From: Opitutus sp. GAS368 | GTDB taxonomy: Bacteria > Verrucomicrobiota > Verrucomicrobiia > Opitutales > Opitutaceae | Direction: 5' to 3' | Length of the DNA: 64,000 nt | Assembly: GCA_945906965.1 (NCBI GenBank) | Contig: CAMDRP010000005.1 | Location: 1 to 64,000, forward strand | In this document: positions 9,291 to 18,522 of the stretch, in pieces | Layout: each line of letters starts with the position of its first letter | Position numbering within the stretch: position 1 is the first letter of the stretch | Notes under the pieces: model-generated | What the model was told of the DNA's origin: nothing | Database searches by the model: none | What the model saw: the letters and a program-made list of their open reading frames with translations, nothing else | Translations under genes and position numbers: made by a program

Positions 9291-9489
9291 TAAAGTGACC
9301 TAGTTTTGAGGGTTTTTCTGTCGTATGAACGCGCTCACAAAACCTGTCGCGATATCCGCCTCTAAATCGATTTTATTTTCTTCAACTTTAAAATAAAGTG
9401 CCGCGCAGGCTCGTGATGAACCCATTGCGCTATAGTCACCTAGATTGACAAAATTTGTTTTAACTCAACATTTAAAAATGTTTTTCACG

Positions 9490-9882
9490 TCACAATTTAC
9501 GCCGATAGGTGACGAGATAGAGTTGGGAACCGGCCGGGCTCGCGAAGACGACGGGGATGGTGCCATCTAGGCCATAGCAAATGCGGAGGAGTTCGCCCTT
9601 GCGTTGGAAAATAGCGGGGATGGCTCGGCCAGCGTTGGGCCCGTGGGTGCCGCGGAGGGTCAGGAGGTTTTGCGGATCGCCCAGTTTAAATGTAAAGGTG
9701 TAATGGCCGCGGTCGGCAATCTCGCCGCTGTAGAAAACGGAGTAACAATCCAGCGTGAGTTGGAGGGTCGTGTTATCTACGAGGAGTGGGTGCGCGGGCT
9801 CGCCGGCGAGTTCGGCACGGACCATTTTCCAAGTGCCGTGGAGCGGATGATCGAAAGGGGCGGAGTTAGCAGATTCGTCCAT
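9490..9882 (-). CDS. TIGR03067-like small protein
   Basis: HPLHGTWKMVRAELAGEPAHP...GHYTFTFKLGDPQNLLTLRGTHGPNAGRAIPAIFQRKGELLRICYG resembles the lipocalin-like TIGR03067 pattern. Confidence 0.65.
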   Translation of the reverse strand: MDESANSAPFDHPLHGTWKMVRAELAGEPAHPLLVDNTTLQLTLDCYSVFYSGEIADRGHYTFTFKLGDPQNLLTLRGTHGPNAGRAIPAIFQRKGELLRICYGLDGTIPVVFASPAGSQLYLVTYRRKL

Positions 9883-9884
9883 GA

Positions 9885-11174
9885 TCAGGCGCGTTTGGTG
9901 ATTTCGCGGGGGGTGGATTCGACGAGGTTGGGTGGGCTGAGGTCCTTAGCGCCCTTGGCGCCGAGTTCGGCGAACTTGCGCGCCCCGGGGAGGACGGTGC
10001 CTTCAAAGGAACCGACGGCGGTATTGTATCCGCGGACGGCGGCGTCGAGGCCGCGGCCAACTTTTTCGAGGTTCTCGGCGAAGGCGGCGATGCGGTCGTA
10101 GAGTTGGCGGCCGAGGGCGCTGATCTCGTCGGCGTTTTTGGAGACGGCTTCCTGGCGCCAACCGTAGGCGGCGGCTTTGAGCAGGGCAATGAGAGTGGTG
10201 GGAGTGGCTAGGAGGACGCGGCGGGTGAGGGCGCGGTCCATGAGGCTGGAGTCGGCGGTGAGGGCGGCGGTAAGGAAGTGGTCGCCGGGTAGAAACAGAA
10301 CAACGAACTCGGGGGCGGGTTGAAATTGCTCCCAGTAATTTTTCGCGCCGAGGGCGTCGATGTGACCGCGGACCTTTTGGGCGTGGTCGTCGAGGCGTGC
10401 GGCGCGGGTGGATTCGTCGGTGGTATCGACCGCGGCGCGGTAGGATTCGAGCGGGGCTTTGGCGTCGACGACGATGCGTTGGCCACCGGGGAGGCGCACA
10501 ACGAGATCGGCGCGGAAGCCGCCAGCCGAAGCGGTTTCCTGCTCGGAGAAATCGCAGTAGGGCAGCATGTCGGCCATCTCGACGACGCGGCGGAGTTGGA
10601 GTTCGCCCCAGCTGCCGGCGAAGGATGTGGAACGAAGAGCGGTGGAGAGTTTGTTGGCCTCGGCTTGGAGCTGAAGTTGGGCCGTACCGAGGGTTTTGAG
10701 CTGTTCTCCGAGCGCGCCATAAGCGGTGGCGCGGGCTTTTTCGATTTCGGCGATCTTGCCATCGACTTTTTCGAGGGACTCGCGGAGTGGTTTGACGAGG
10801 GCGTCGATGGCGAGTTGGCGTTTCTCGAGGTCGCCGGCAGATTGAGTCTGAAGTTGGGCGAAGGATTGTTGGGCTTGCGCGAGAAAATCGGCGCGGTTGG
10901 CGCGGAGGGCGTCGGCGGAGAGGGCTTTGAACTCAGCGACGAGGCGTTCGTGGGCGGATTTCTCGGCAGTGAGCTCGGTGGCGTGCTGGGTGACGAGCGT
11001 CGAGAGCCGCTGCGTCTCGGTGCGTTGCTCGGCAAGTTCTTGGGCAAGCCGAGAGTTTTCCTGGGCGAGGGCGCGGGTGCGCTCGGTGAGTGTGGCGGCG
11101 CGGCCGCGCCAATAAAACCAGACGATCAGCGCGCTGAGTCCGGCGGCGAGGAGGGCGGTGATAAAAAGCGACAT
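9885..11174 (-). CDS. rmuC: DNA recombination protein RmuC
   Basis: GSWGELQLRRVVEMADML, RADLVVRLPGGQRIVVDAKAPLESY, EFVVLFLPGDHFLTAAL, ATPTTLIALLKAAAYGWRQE. Confidence 0.95.
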   Translation of the reverse strand: MSLFITALLAAGLSALIVWFYWRGRAATLTERTRALAQENSRLAQELAEQRTETQRLSTLVTQHATELTAEKSAHERLVAEFKALSADALRANRADFLAQAQQSFAQLQTQSAGDLEKRQLAIDALVKPLRESLEKVDGKIAEIEKARATAYGALGEQLKTLGTAQLQLQAEANKLSTALRSTSFAGSWGELQLRRVVEMADMLPYCDFSEQETASAGGFRADLVVRLPGGQRIVVDAKAPLESYRAAVDTTDESTRAARLDDHAQKVRGHIDALGAKNYWEQFQPAPEFVVLFLPGDHFLTAALTADSSLMDRALTRRVLLATPTTLIALLKAAAYGWRQEAVSKNADEISALGRQLYDRIAAFAENLEKVGRGLDAAVRGYNTAVGSFEGTVLPGARKFAELGAKGAKDLSPPNLVESTPREITKRA

Positions 11175-11182
11175 GGAGAAAA

Positions 11183-11596
11183 TCAGGCGAGAGCGTCGGG
11201 GCCGAAGGCGCCGGGGAGCAAGCGATCGAGGGTGGTTTCATGGCGCGCGGTGGACGCGCAGACGCTGATGACGAGAGCCGTTGGACCGAATTCGTTGATG
11301 ACTTGGCGGCAAGCACCGCAGGGGCTCGTGGGCTGGGCAGTGGGCGTGAAAACGGCGACGGCAAGAATGCGGCGCTCTCCGGCGGCGGCGGCGGTAAAGA
11401 TCGCGGTACGTTCGGCGCAGTTGCAAAGACCGTAGGAGGCGTTCTCGACGTTGCAGCCGACGTAGATTTGGCCCGAGGCGGCGAGGACGGCGGCACCGAC
11501 GGGAAATTCGGAATACGGTGAGTACGATTGCTTGGCGGCAGCGCGGGCGGCTTTTTCGAGCTGGCGGCAAACGAGGGAGGAGATTTTTTTAGCCAT
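11183..11596 (-). CDS. cdd: Cytidine deaminase
   Basis: YSEFPVGAAVLAASGQIYVGCNVENASYGLCNCAERTAIF and SPCGACRQVINEF zinc motifs; start trimmed to MAKKISS at 11596. Confidence 0.95.
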   Translation of the reverse strand: MAKKISSLVCRQLEKAARAAAKQSYSPYSEFPVGAAVLAASGQIYVGCNVENASYGLCNCAERTAIFTAAAAGERRILAVAVFTPTAQPTSPCGACRQVINEFGPTALVISVCASTARHETTLDRLLPGAFGPDALA

Positions 11597-11606
11597 GGGG
11601 AAAGAA

Positions 11607-12797
11607 TCAGAGGCCGAGTTCGGTTTTGGTGGTGGCGAAGGCGTTGATGGCAAACTCGAGGTCGGCACGCGTGTGGGCGGCGCTGACTTGGGTGCGGATG
11701 CGGGCGGCTCCTTGGGGTACGACCGGATAGAAAAAACCGACGACGTACACGCTTTTTTCGAGCATGCGCGCGGCAAATCGCTGCGAGAGCGCAGCGTCGC
11801 CGAGCATCACGGGAACAATCGGATGCGAGCCGGGTTTGAGCGTGAGGCCGGCGGCAGTGAGACCGGCGCGAAAAAATTTCGTGTTGTCTTCGAGGCGATC
11901 GCGCAAAGCCGTCGAGGTGCTGATGAGATCGAGGGCGGCGAGGGACGAGGCGACGATGGCGGGCGCGAGCGAGTTGGAAAACAGGTACGGGCGGGAGCGC
12001 TGGCGGAGTAGGGCGATGATTTCTTTTTTACCACTGAGGTAGCCGCCGCTGGCGCCGCCGAGGGCTTTGCCGAGCGTGCCCGAAATGAGGTCGATGCGAC
12101 CCATCACACCGCAGTGCTCGGGCGTGCCGCGGCCGGTCTTGCCCATGAAGCCGACGGCGTGGCTGTCGTCGACCATCACGAGGGCACCATAGCGTTCGGC
12201 GAGTTCGCAGATCTCGCGCAGGGGCGCGATGAAACCGTCCATTGAAAACACGCCGTCGGTCACGACGAGTTTGAAGCGAGCCTTGGCGGCGTCGGCGGCT
12301 TGGAGTTGGGCCTCGAGATCGGCGAGGTTGCAGTTTTTGTAGCGGAAGCGCTGGGCCTTGCAGAGGCGGATGCCGTCGATGATCGAGGCGTGATTTAATT
12401 CATCGCTGATGACGGCGTCCTCCGCGGTGAGAAGCGTTTCAAAAGCGCCGCCGTTGGCGTCGAAACAGGAGGAATAAAGAATGGTATCTTCTACGCCGAG
12501 GAAGGCGCTCAGGCGTTGCTCGAGTTCGCGGTGGATTTCTTGCGTGCCGCAGATGAAACGCACCGAGGCGAGGCCGTAACCCCAACGATCGAGCGCGGCG
12601 TGGGCGGCGGTGATGAGCGCGGGGTGATTGGCGAGACCAAGGTAGTTGTTGGCGCAGAAATTCAGCACCTCGCGGCCGCCGGCGACGGCGATGTGTGCGG
12701 ATTGCGCGGTGGCGATGAGGCGTTCGCGTTTGGTGAGACCGGCGACGTCAATTTCGCTGAGGGTTTTTTCGAGGTGCGCGAGATAGGCGGGCGTCAT
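11607..12797 (-). CDS. kbl: Glycine C-acetyltransferase (2-amino-3-ketobutyrate CoA ligase)
   Basis: [66 protein letters not shown]; adjacent to tdh. Confidence 0.96.
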   Translation of the reverse strand: MTPAYLAHLEKTLSEIDVAGLTKRERLIATAQSAHIAVAGGREVLNFCANNYLGLANHPALITAAHAALDRWGYGLASVRFICGTQEIHRELEQRLSAFLGVEDTILYSSCFDANGGAFETLLTAEDAVISDELNHASIIDGIRLCKAQRFRYKNCNLADLEAQLQAADAAKARFKLVVTDGVFSMDGFIAPLREICELAERYGALVMVDDSHAVGFMGKTGRGTPEHCGVMGRIDLISGTLGKALGGASGGYLSGKKEIIALLRQRSRPYLFSNSLAPAIVASSLAALDLISTSTALRDRLEDNTKFFRAGLTAAGLTLKPGSHPIVPVMLGDAALSQRFAARMLEKSVYVVGFFYPVVPQGAARIRTQVSAAHTRADLEFAINAFATTKTELGL

Positions 12798-12800
12798 AGG

Positions 12801-13841
12801 TCAGTCCCAGTTCAGGATGATTTTCCCGCTGCGACCGGAGCGCATGAGATCGAAGCCTTTTTGGAAATCGGTGTAATCAAAACGATGCGTAATGACCGGC
12901 GAGATATCGAGGCCACGTTGGATGAGAGAGGTCATCTTGTACCAGGTCTCATACATCTCGCGGCCGTAGATGCCGCGGATCGTGAGCATATTAAATACGA
13001 CTTTATTCCAATCCACGGCAGCGGCGCCGGGCATGATGCCAAGGAGGGCGATACGGCCGCCGTGGGCCATGTTGTCGATCATGGTGTTGAGCGCGATGGG
13101 ATTGCCGGACATTTCGAGGCCAACATCGAAACCCTCCTTCATGCCAATCTCGCGTTGGACGTCGGCGAGATTTTCTTTGGAAACATCGACTGTACGCGTG
13201 GCGCCCATGCGGGCGGCGAGGGCGAGGCGGTCGGGGTTCACGTCGGTGACGACGACCTTGCGCGCGCCCGCTTGTTGGGCGATGGCGGTGGCCATGCAAC
13301 CGATGGGGCCGGCGCCGGTGATGAGCACGTCCTCGCCGACGAGATCATATTGAAGGGCGGTGTGCGTGGCGTTGCCGAGCGGGTCGAAGCACGACAGTAC
13401 GTCCAGAGGAATGGCGGGATCGACGTGCACGGCGTTGGTGGCGGGGATGCAGAGGTATTCGGCGAACGCGCCGTCGCGGTTCACGCCCACGCCTTTGGTG
13501 GCTTTGCAAAGGTGGCGCCGGCCGGCGAGGCAGTTGCGGCAGAGGCCACAAACGATGTGACCCTCGCCGTCGACCAGATCACCCGGCGAGAAGCCGATGA
13601 CGTTGGCGCCGACGGCTTCGATGGTGCCAACGAATTCGTGGCCGACCACCATTGGCGGCTTGATGGTTTTTTCCGCCCACGCATCCCAGTTGTAGATGTG
13701 AACATCGGTGCCGCAGATGGAGGTTTTTTTGACCTTGATGAGGACGTCATTGACACCGGGCTTGGGCACGGGGACATCCGTGAGCGAGAGGCCGGGGCCA
13801 GCTTGGAGTTTGGCGATGGCGCGCATAGTGGAAGCGGGCAT
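12801..13841 (-). CDS. tdh: L-threonine 3-dehydrogenase
   Basis: [66 protein letters not shown]. Confidence 0.96.
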   Translation of the reverse strand: MPASTMRAIAKLQAGPGLSLTDVPVPKPGVNDVLIKVKKTSICGTDVHIYNWDAWAEKTIKPPMVVGHEFVGTIEAVGANVIGFSPGDLVDGEGHIVCGLCRNCLAGRRHLCKATKGVGVNRDGAFAEYLCIPATNAVHVDPAIPLDVLSCFDPLGNATHTALQYDLVGEDVLITGAGPIGCMATAIAQQAGARKVVVTDVNPDRLALAARMGATRTVDVSKENLADVQREIGMKEGFDVGLEMSGNPIALNTMIDNMAHGGRIALLGIMPGAAAVDWNKVVFNMLTIRGIYGREMYETWYKMTSLIQRGLDISPVITHRFDYTDFQKGFDLMRSGRSGKIILNWD

Positions 13842-14034
13842 GGGATTTTTGATTGGTCCGGAGTTTAGCGATGGGGGCGGGCGGGAAACAATGGTGAACG
13901 CTCGCCCATGACACAGATTTACCGCGCGGACCGAAATTTCATTTCTAGGTAACTCACGGAAAGCGCGGCGCCTGCGGCGGTGCGATATGGGTTTGCCTCT
14001 GCGGTGGGGAGCGGGTGCGCTGGGCGTTCAGCCG

Positions 14035-15303
14035 ATGATGAACCGATTTTATACCGACTTCGACGCAGAGACATACGGCGCGGCTCGCAAGACCGATTAC
14101 CGTAACGCGTTTCAAATTGACCGCGACCGGATCATCCACGCGCACGCGTTTCGGAAACTGCAGTCGAAGACGCAAGTGTTTCTCTCGGGTGAATACGATT
14201 TTTACCGCACGCGGCTCACGCACTCGATGGAAGTTGCGCAGATCGGGCGCTCGATTTGCCTCTATTTACAGACGCAGGGCGGAGCGTTGGCGGATGATTT
14301 TTTTATCGATGGAGATTTGGTCGAGGCGGTGTGTCTCGCGCACGATCTCGGGCATCCGCCGTTTGGGCATTCGGGCGAACGCACCTTGCAGGAGTTGATG
14401 TTGCCTTGGGGCGGTTTCGAGGGGAACGCGCAGACGTTGCATCTGCTCACGGAGACGATGTTTCAAAACGAATCGGGCGTGCGCGGCATGCAGGCGACGC
14501 GCGCACTACTCGACGGTGTGTTGAAGTACAAAAAATTGTTCGCGGAGTTTCCCGCGCCCCCGGCGAATCATTTTCTCTACGATCCGCAGGGTGCGGTACG
14601 GACGTTTGTTTTTGGCGCGGCGACGATACCTGCGGAGTTGCACGCTGAGGAAACACTGAACGCGTTTAAAAGTGTGGAGTGTCAGATCATGGATTGGGCG
14701 GACGATGCGGCGTACTCGCTTAACGATATCGTGGACGGCGTGAAGGCGGGCTTTTTGACGATCGAGCGGATCGAGGCTTGGGCGGCGAGCGAGGCGATTG
14801 ATGCGGAGCGACAGAGCTGGCTCGACGCGTTATTTGCGGCCATTCGGGCGGATCGACTGGAAAATGTGTTTTCGGCCAAGATCGGGGTGTTCATCACGGC
14901 GTGCCGGTTGCGGGAGCGAAAAAATTTCATGAGCGCGGCGACGAACCGTTACCGTTTCGAACTCGTGTTGGCACCGTCAGCGGGGCGGGAGGCGATGTTT
15001 TATAAAAAGATGGCCAACGACATCATCTTTGAGAGTCCGCAACTCCAACAGATGGAGCACAAGGCGCAGAAGGTGATGTTTGAACTCTGGGATTCGGCGT
15101 GGAAAAACTACGTCGCGCGCTCGGGCCGCATCATTCACATCTTGCCGCCGCGGGTCGGTAAATTGATTGCCGCAGAAACGACCGAAGCCGGGAAAGCGCG
15201 CCAAATCTGTGATTGGTTGGCGGGGCTCACGGACGGAATGATCGTGCGGACTTACCAGCGGCTGTTTGATCCGGAGCTAGGATCGATCCGGGATTTGAGT
15301 TAA
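14035..15303 (+). CDS. dgt: Deoxyguanosinetriphosphate triphosphohydrolase (HD domain)
   Basis: FQIDRDRIIHAHAFRKLQSKTQVFLSGEYDFYRTRLTHSMEVAQIGRS; AHDLGHPPFGHSGE; MDWADDAAYSLNDIVDG. Confidence 0.93.
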   Translation: MMNRFYTDFDAETYGAARKTDYRNAFQIDRDRIIHAHAFRKLQSKTQVFLSGEYDFYRTRLTHSMEVAQIGRSICLYLQTQGGALADDFFIDGDLVEAVCLAHDLGHPPFGHSGERTLQELMLPWGGFEGNAQTLHLLTETMFQNESGVRGMQATRALLDGVLKYKKLFAEFPAPPANHFLYDPQGAVRTFVFGAATIPAELHAEETLNAFKSVECQIMDWADDAAYSLNDIVDGVKAGFLTIERIEAWAASEAIDAERQSWLDALFAAIRADRLENVFSAKIGVFITACRLRERKNFMSAATNRYRFELVLAPSAGREAMFYKKMANDIIFESPQLQQMEHKAQKVMFELWDSAWKNYVARSGRIIHILPPRVGKLIAAETTEAGKARQICDWLAGLTDGMIVRTYQRLFDPELGSIRDLS

Positions 15304-15309
15304 GTTTTT

Positions 15310-15912
15310 TTAGGCCAAGAGATGACCGTCGCGGACGGCTCGGGCGACCATAGCTTGAGCGTAGGCCCAGAGATCGGCGCTGCCCTCGGCGATATGGGCG
15401 TTGCGGGCGAGAACGCGGTCGGAGGTGATGCCGTGTTTTTTCCACGCGGCGCCTTCGGTCGAGCAATTCAGTAACATCGGGTGAAAGCGGTCCACGGCGG
15501 CGGCGAATTTAGCTTCGGGGGTTTGGCGGGCTTCAAACTCATCCCAGAGCGCGCGAAACTCGGCGGATTGACCGGGCGGCAAGAGCCCAAAAATGCGGTC
15601 AGCGGCGAGGCACTCGCGCGCGTGTTGGTCAGCCATGTTTTTCGTGTCGTAGGCGAACGTGTCGCCTGCGTCGATTTCGACGAGGTCGTGGATGATCACC
15701 ATCTTGAGCGCGCGGAGCACGTCGAGGTGCGGGACGTTGGCGTGCTCGGCGAGGGTGATCACCAGCAAACAGAGACCCCAGGAGTGTTCGGCGTCGTTTT
15801 CGGCGCGACGGCTGACGGTGTTCACCGTCTGCCGGAAAATATTTTTGAGCTGATCGACCTCGACGATGAAGGCGATCTGGCGCGAGAGACGTTCGAGCGG
15901 AGTGGCGCTCAC
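15310..15912 (-). CDS. HD domain hydrolase, YfbR/5'-deoxynucleotidase-like
   Basis: ENDAEHSWGLCLLVITLAEH...IIHDLVEIDAGDTFAYD HD motif; GTG start at 15912 overlaps the upstream stop. Confidence 0.85.
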   Translation of the reverse strand: MSATPLERLSRQIAFIVEVDQLKNIFRQTVNTVSRRAENDAEHSWGLCLLVITLAEHANVPHLDVLRALKMVIIHDLVEIDAGDTFAYDTKNMADQHARECLAADRIFGLLPPGQSAEFRALWDEFEARQTPEAKFAAAVDRFHPMLLNCSTEGAAWKKHGITSDRVLARNAHIAEGSADLWAYAQAMVARAVRDGHLLA

Positions 15913-16583
15913 GGTTTCAGGTAAGGGGCGAGGACTCGGGTCCAGATCGCGTAGCCGGCCGGTTGCATGTGGAGTTGATCGGCGATGAAAAGTTCGGGGC
16001 GGGTTTTGCCAGCGGCATCGAGCATTGGCGTGGCGACATCCACAAAAGTGCGGCGCGGATCTTGGGCGCATTCGGCGGCGATGAGTTGGTTGGCGAGCAG
16101 GACTTTGTCGCGGATTTTGGCTCGAGAAGGACTTTCTTTGACGGCGAGGAAGATGATTTTCGTCTTCGGGAGCGCGGGGTGGATTTTGGCGCAGAATGCT
16201 TGGAAATCGGCCAGCAAGGCTTCGGCGGATTTGCCGGCTTGGAGGTCGTTTTCACCCGCGTAAACGACGACGAGGCGCGGCACGTAGGGGATGACGACGC
16301 GGTCCGCGTAGAACACGCTGTCAGAAAGCTCTGAGCCACCGAAGCCGCGGTTGAGCGTGGTGATGCCAGGGAAATCGGCGGCTAGGCTCGTCCAACGGCG
16401 GATGGAAGAACTACCCACAAATACTACGGCATCGCGGGTGGGTGCTTTGATCGCGTCGGCTTGGGTGTATTTATTGATTTCGGCGGCCCATTTTTCGGGC
16501 GCGGCAAAGACGCTGGCACTTAGAAGCAGCGCGCTGGTGATGAGGGGGCAAAAAAGAAGGGGAAGGGAGCGAAGACAGCGCAT
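15909..16583 (-). CDS. SGNH/GDSL-type hydrolase, secreted
   Basis: VFVGSSSIRRWTSLAADFPGITTLNRGFGGSEL, VVYAGENDL, DQLHMQPAGYAIW; signal peptide from ATG at 16583. Confidence 0.88.
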   Translation of the reverse strand: MRCLRSLPLLFCPLITSALLLSASVFAAPEKWAAEINKYTQADAIKAPTRDAVVFVGSSSIRRWTSLAADFPGITTLNRGFGGSELSDSVFYADRVVIPYVPRLVVVYAGENDLQAGKSAEALLADFQAFCAKIHPALPKTKIIFLAVKESPSRAKIRDKVLLANQLIAAECAQDPRRTFVDVATPMLDAAGKTRPELFIADQLHMQPAGYAIWTRVLAPYLKP

Positions 16584-16687
16584 AAGTATTAGCAAACACC
16601 GCACTGCACCGTCGGCAATACGAGAGCGCGAGAGTTTTTTCACGCGCAGGGTTGCGCGGATGGCTTATCCGGCTGAAACGTGGTGCG

Positions 16688-17743
16688 ATGTCTTCGTTGC
16701 ACGACTCTCTCCGCCTCGGCGCTTTAATGCTACCGAACCGTATTATTATGGCCCCGCTCACGCGTTGCCGCGCTTTCGTCGGTCGCGTGCCGAATTCAAT
16801 GATGGCGAACTACTACGCTCAACGGGCGTCTGCCGGCTTGATCCTGAGTGAGGCAACCGCCGTCGATCCGATGGGGGTGGGTTATCCCGACACGCCGGGC
16901 ATCTGGTCGCCGGAGCACGTCGCGGGTTGGAAAATAATCACCGCCGCCGTCCACGCCGCAGGTGGGCGGATTTTTCTGCAACTTTGGCATGTGGGTCGGA
17001 TTTCCGACCCCGTTTATCTGGGCGGTGCGTTGCCCGTAGCCCCCAGCGCGATCGCGGCGTCGGGCCACGTGAGCCTGATCCGGCCGGAGAAGGCGTTTGT
17101 GACGCCGCGCGCCCTCGAGCGTACTGAGTTACCCGGAGTCGTGGCGGCGTTTCGGCTTGGAGCCGAGAACGCGCAGCGCGCGGGCTTTGATGGCGTCGAA
17201 ATCCATGGCGCGAACGGTTACTTGCTCGATCAATTTTTGCAGGATTCCTCCAACCAACGCACGGATGAGTACGGCGGCTCCATCGAGAATCGCGCGCGGC
17301 TGCCGCTGGAAGTCACCGATGCCGTCATCAGCGTATGGGGCGCAGATCGCGTGGGCTACCACTTGGCTCCGCGGGGCGATGCGCACGGCGTCGGCGATTC
17401 CAATCTCGCGGCGACATTCGGTTACCTCGCGACGCACTTGGGTAAACGTAAACTGGCGTTTCTGTGCGCACGCGAAGGTTTGGCCGAGCCACGTCTCGGG
17501 CCGACCTTGAAACAAAATTTTGGTGGCGTGTTTATCGCCAACCAAGGTTTCACGGCTGCAGACGCCTCGGCGGAGATCGCCGCGGGGCGCGCGGATGCCG
17601 TGGCTTGGGGGAAAGCTTTTATTGCGAATCCAGATTTGCCCCGACGGCTGCGTGAAGGTGCCCCGTTAAATGCGCCCGTGCCGGAGTCTTTTTATGGCGG
17701 CGATGAGCGTGGTTACACAGATTATTCTCCGCTCGCTTCCTGA
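16688..17743 (+). CDS. Old Yellow Enzyme family alkene reductase
   Basis: RIIMAPLTRCRA, NYYAQRASAGLILSEATAVDPMG, GFDGVEIHGANGYLLDQFLQDSSNQRTDEYGGSIENRAR. Confidence 0.93.
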   Translation: MSSLHDSLRLGALMLPNRIIMAPLTRCRAFVGRVPNSMMANYYAQRASAGLILSEATAVDPMGVGYPDTPGIWSPEHVAGWKIITAAVHAAGGRIFLQLWHVGRISDPVYLGGALPVAPSAIAASGHVSLIRPEKAFVTPRALERTELPGVVAAFRLGAENAQRAGFDGVEIHGANGYLLDQFLQDSSNQRTDEYGGSIENRARLPLEVTDAVISVWGADRVGYHLAPRGDAHGVGDSNLAATFGYLATHLGKRKLAFLCAREGLAEPRLGPTLKQNFGGVFIANQGFTAADASAEIAAGRADAVAWGKAFIANPDLPRRLREGAPLNAPVPESFYGGDERGYTDYSPLAS

Positions 17744-17771
17744 TTTTTAACGCTCTCAATTTTAAAAAATT

Positions 17772-18500
17772 ATGTCTTCCAAAATTGCTCTCATTACCGG
17801 TGCCAATAAGGGGATCGGTCTCGAAACGGCCCGTCAGCTCGGGCTTCAGGGTATCTTTATTCTGGTCGGTGCGCGCGATGCGCAGCGCGGTGCCGGCGCG
17901 GTGGCGTTACTGAAATCCGAAGGGATTGAGGCGCGCGTGGTGCCCTTGAACGTGACCGATGAAGCCTCGATCCGCACCGCCGCGGCGTGGGTCGAAAAAG
18001 AATTCGGCCGACTCGATATCCTCGTGAACAACGCGGGCGTGCTCGACTACGCGACGGAGACGGGGCCGGCGACCGTTTCGCAGGTCTCACTGCGCGCGAC
18101 CTTTGACACGAATTTCTTCGGGCTCGTCGCCGTGACGCAGGCGTTTTTGCCGTTGCTGAAAAAATCACCGGCGGGACGCATTGTGAATCTCTCCTCCATT
18201 CTCGGCTCAATCGCGGAACACGCCGATGTGAACTCGCCGATTTATCCGGCGCGGCTGCTCGGTTACGACGCATCGAAGGCGGCGGTAAATATGTTCACGG
18301 TCGAACTGGCGCAGGAGTTGAAGGGCACTCCGCTCAAGGTGAATTCGGCGCATCCCGGCTGGGTTAAAACAGAAATGGGTGGCGACGGTGCGCCGATGGA
18401 AATCGTGGATGGCGCAAAGACCAGCGTAGCCCTCGCGACCTTGCCGCCCGAAGGCCCGAGTGGCGGCTATTTTCATCTCGGCGTGCACATGCGCTGGTGA
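17772..18500 (+). CDS. SDR family NAD(P)-dependent oxidoreductase
   Basis: ALITGANKGIGLETARQLG, LVNNAGVLDY, YDASKAAVNMFTVELA. Confidence 0.94.
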   Translation: MSSKIALITGANKGIGLETARQLGLQGIFILVGARDAQRGAGAVALLKSEGIEARVVPLNVTDEASIRTAAAWVEKEFGRLDILVNNAGVLDYATETGPATVSQVSLRATFDTNFFGLVAVTQAFLPLLKKSPAGRIVNLSSILGSIAEHADVNSPIYPARLLGYDASKAAVNMFTVELAQELKGTPLKVNSAHPGWVKTEMGGDGAPMEIVDGAKTSVALATLPPEGPSGGYFHLGVHMRW

Positions 18501-18518
18501 TGGAAGCGAAAGCTTCCA
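18501..18518 (+). promoter_or_regulatory. Perfect 7-bp hairpin with GAAA tetraloop over the putative RBS of the MFS gene
   Basis: TGGAAGC-GAAA-GCTTCCA directly after the SDR stop (18498-18500) and before ATG at 18523. Confidence 0.5.
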
Positions 18519-18522
18519 ACGC

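Noticed and set aside
12516-13868. 450-aa + strand ORF opposite tdh
   Set aside because: Antisense artefact of a clear threonine dehydrogenase gene.
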